A DNA stretch of 64,000 bases from Saprospiraceae bacterium (lineage in GTDB: Bacteria > Bacteroidota > Bacteroidia > Chitinophagales > Saprospiraceae): positions 1 through 64,000 of the forward strand of contig JAEUUP010000044.1 in the NCBI GenBank assembly GCA_016787525.1, in the 5' to 3' direction. This document shows positions 63,710 to 64,000 of this stretch, piece after piece. Position numbers and translations under genes: made by a program. Positions within the stretch are counted from its first letter, which is position 1. Every line of letters begins with the position of its first letter. Below the pieces are notes generated by a model. That model saw only the letters and a list, made by a program, of their open reading frames with translations, had not been told where the DNA came from and made no database searches.

Positions 63710-64000
63710 ATGAAAAACATATTCATACCACTCTTGTTTCTAACAGCTTGTCAGATGCCAAAACCTTTGTTGGTTGATGATTTTGAAAAGCCTAAAGAGA
63801 ATCCTATTTTAAGAGCAGATTCAAGTTTTACGTTTTTCGACCCGATTAAGAAAGAAACAGTGCGGTGGCAAAAGGCAGATGTTTTCAACCCTGGGGCTAT
63901 TGTCAAAGATGGGAAAGTGTATTTGCTTTATCGTTGCGAAGACAATCCTGCGGCAGCATTGGGTGGACGCACCTCACGTTTAGGTTTGGCAGAAAGTACA
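63710..64000 (+). CDS. GH130-like lipoprotein, cut by the window end
   Basis: The first 97 residues, read directly from the sequence. A lipoprotein signal ends in the lipobox LTAC (Cys14). After a linker, VRWQKADVFNPGAIVKDGKV and YLLYRCEDNPAA, then GGRTSRLGLAEST, match the opening of glycoside hydrolase family 130 (mannoside phosphorylases and hydrolases). The NPGA and RxED strings are the conserved elements at this end. The catalytic Asp lies beyond the window. It is probably exported, unlike cytoplasmic GH130 phosphorylases, and may work with the PIG-L deacetylase upstream. Confidence 0.8.
   Translation, partial: MKNIFIPLLFLTACQMPKPLLVDDFEKPKENPILRADSSFTFFDPIKKETVRWQKADVFNPGAIVKDGKVYLLYRCEDNPAAALGGRTSRLGLAEST

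Overview
This window is chromosomal DNA of a Bacteroidota bacterium. The evidence is at least seven secreted proteins with type IX secretion (T9SS) C-terminal sorting domains, a TonB-dependent receptor with a carboxypeptidase-like plug extension, an efp-accB-accC cluster, an archaeal-type ProRS, promoters fitting the Bacteroidota -7 box TAnnTTTG, and A-rich rather than Shine-Dalgarno leaders. The effector-associated-domain protein and several lineage-restricted hypotheticals suggest the Saprospiria/Chitinophagia side of the phylum, but that is an inference. No rRNA, tRNA, CRISPR, integrase or transposase gene was seen.

Layout. 1-1.8 kb: repeat-rich stretch with a hairpin element, a 43-bp tandem array and a small secreted protein between 34-bp direct repeats. 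1.8-4.7 kb: accC, accB and efp, with a second hairpin element inside. 4.9-9.5 kb: dynamin-like GTPase, a 40-residue membrane peptide, a DUF1361 protein and a vanadium haloperoxidase-type lipoprotein. 9.7-16.7 kb: secreted esterase, Ppx/GppA-like protein, DinB protein, TetR regulator, gcvH, VanZ-like protein and a TPR protein. 16.7-18.3 kb: Mla-type lipid transporter. 18.5-24.3 kb: secreted proteases and a GH16 glucanase. 24.3-32.1 kb: RelE-type toxin-antitoxin pair, proS, a 2-oxoacid dehydrogenase E2, cinA and a C-terminal processing protease. 32.4-46.8 kb: T9SS cargo, a ROK kinase, an effector-associated-domain membrane protein, a beta-barrel candidate, large unknowns and a SCO1-type protein. 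46.9-55.6 kb: secreted phosphoesterase, UvrD-family helicase, dnaX, MBL hydrolase and alpha/beta hydrolase. 55.7-64 kb: T9SS beta-helix protein, TonB receptor, a complex regulatory region, a PIG-L deacetylase and the start of a GH130-type lipoprotein.

The outstanding signal is a short word, ACTGAGGGG, usually as TACTGAGGGG(G)T. It occurs at least 70 times (41 on +, 29 on -), about once every 0.9 kb, where well under one copy would be expected. Fifty-nine copies lie inside unrelated genes, in five of the six reading frames (encoding TEG, LRG, PSV, PLS or PQY). The sixth frame would place TGA in frame and is never used. Eleven copies are intergenic, one filling the loop of a bidirectional terminator. 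Density, near-equal strand use and scarcity of near-misses resemble DNA uptake sequences of Pasteurellaceae/Neisseriaceae or cyanobacterial HIP1. I know of no described counterpart in Bacteroidota.

A second signal is a family of about 200-bp nested hairpin elements with perfect 22-29 bp central stems. A third is two arrays of 11-bp-periodic direct repeats, resembling PhoB-type operators, upstream of the TonB receptor; one may drive a small RNA made of such a hairpin element.
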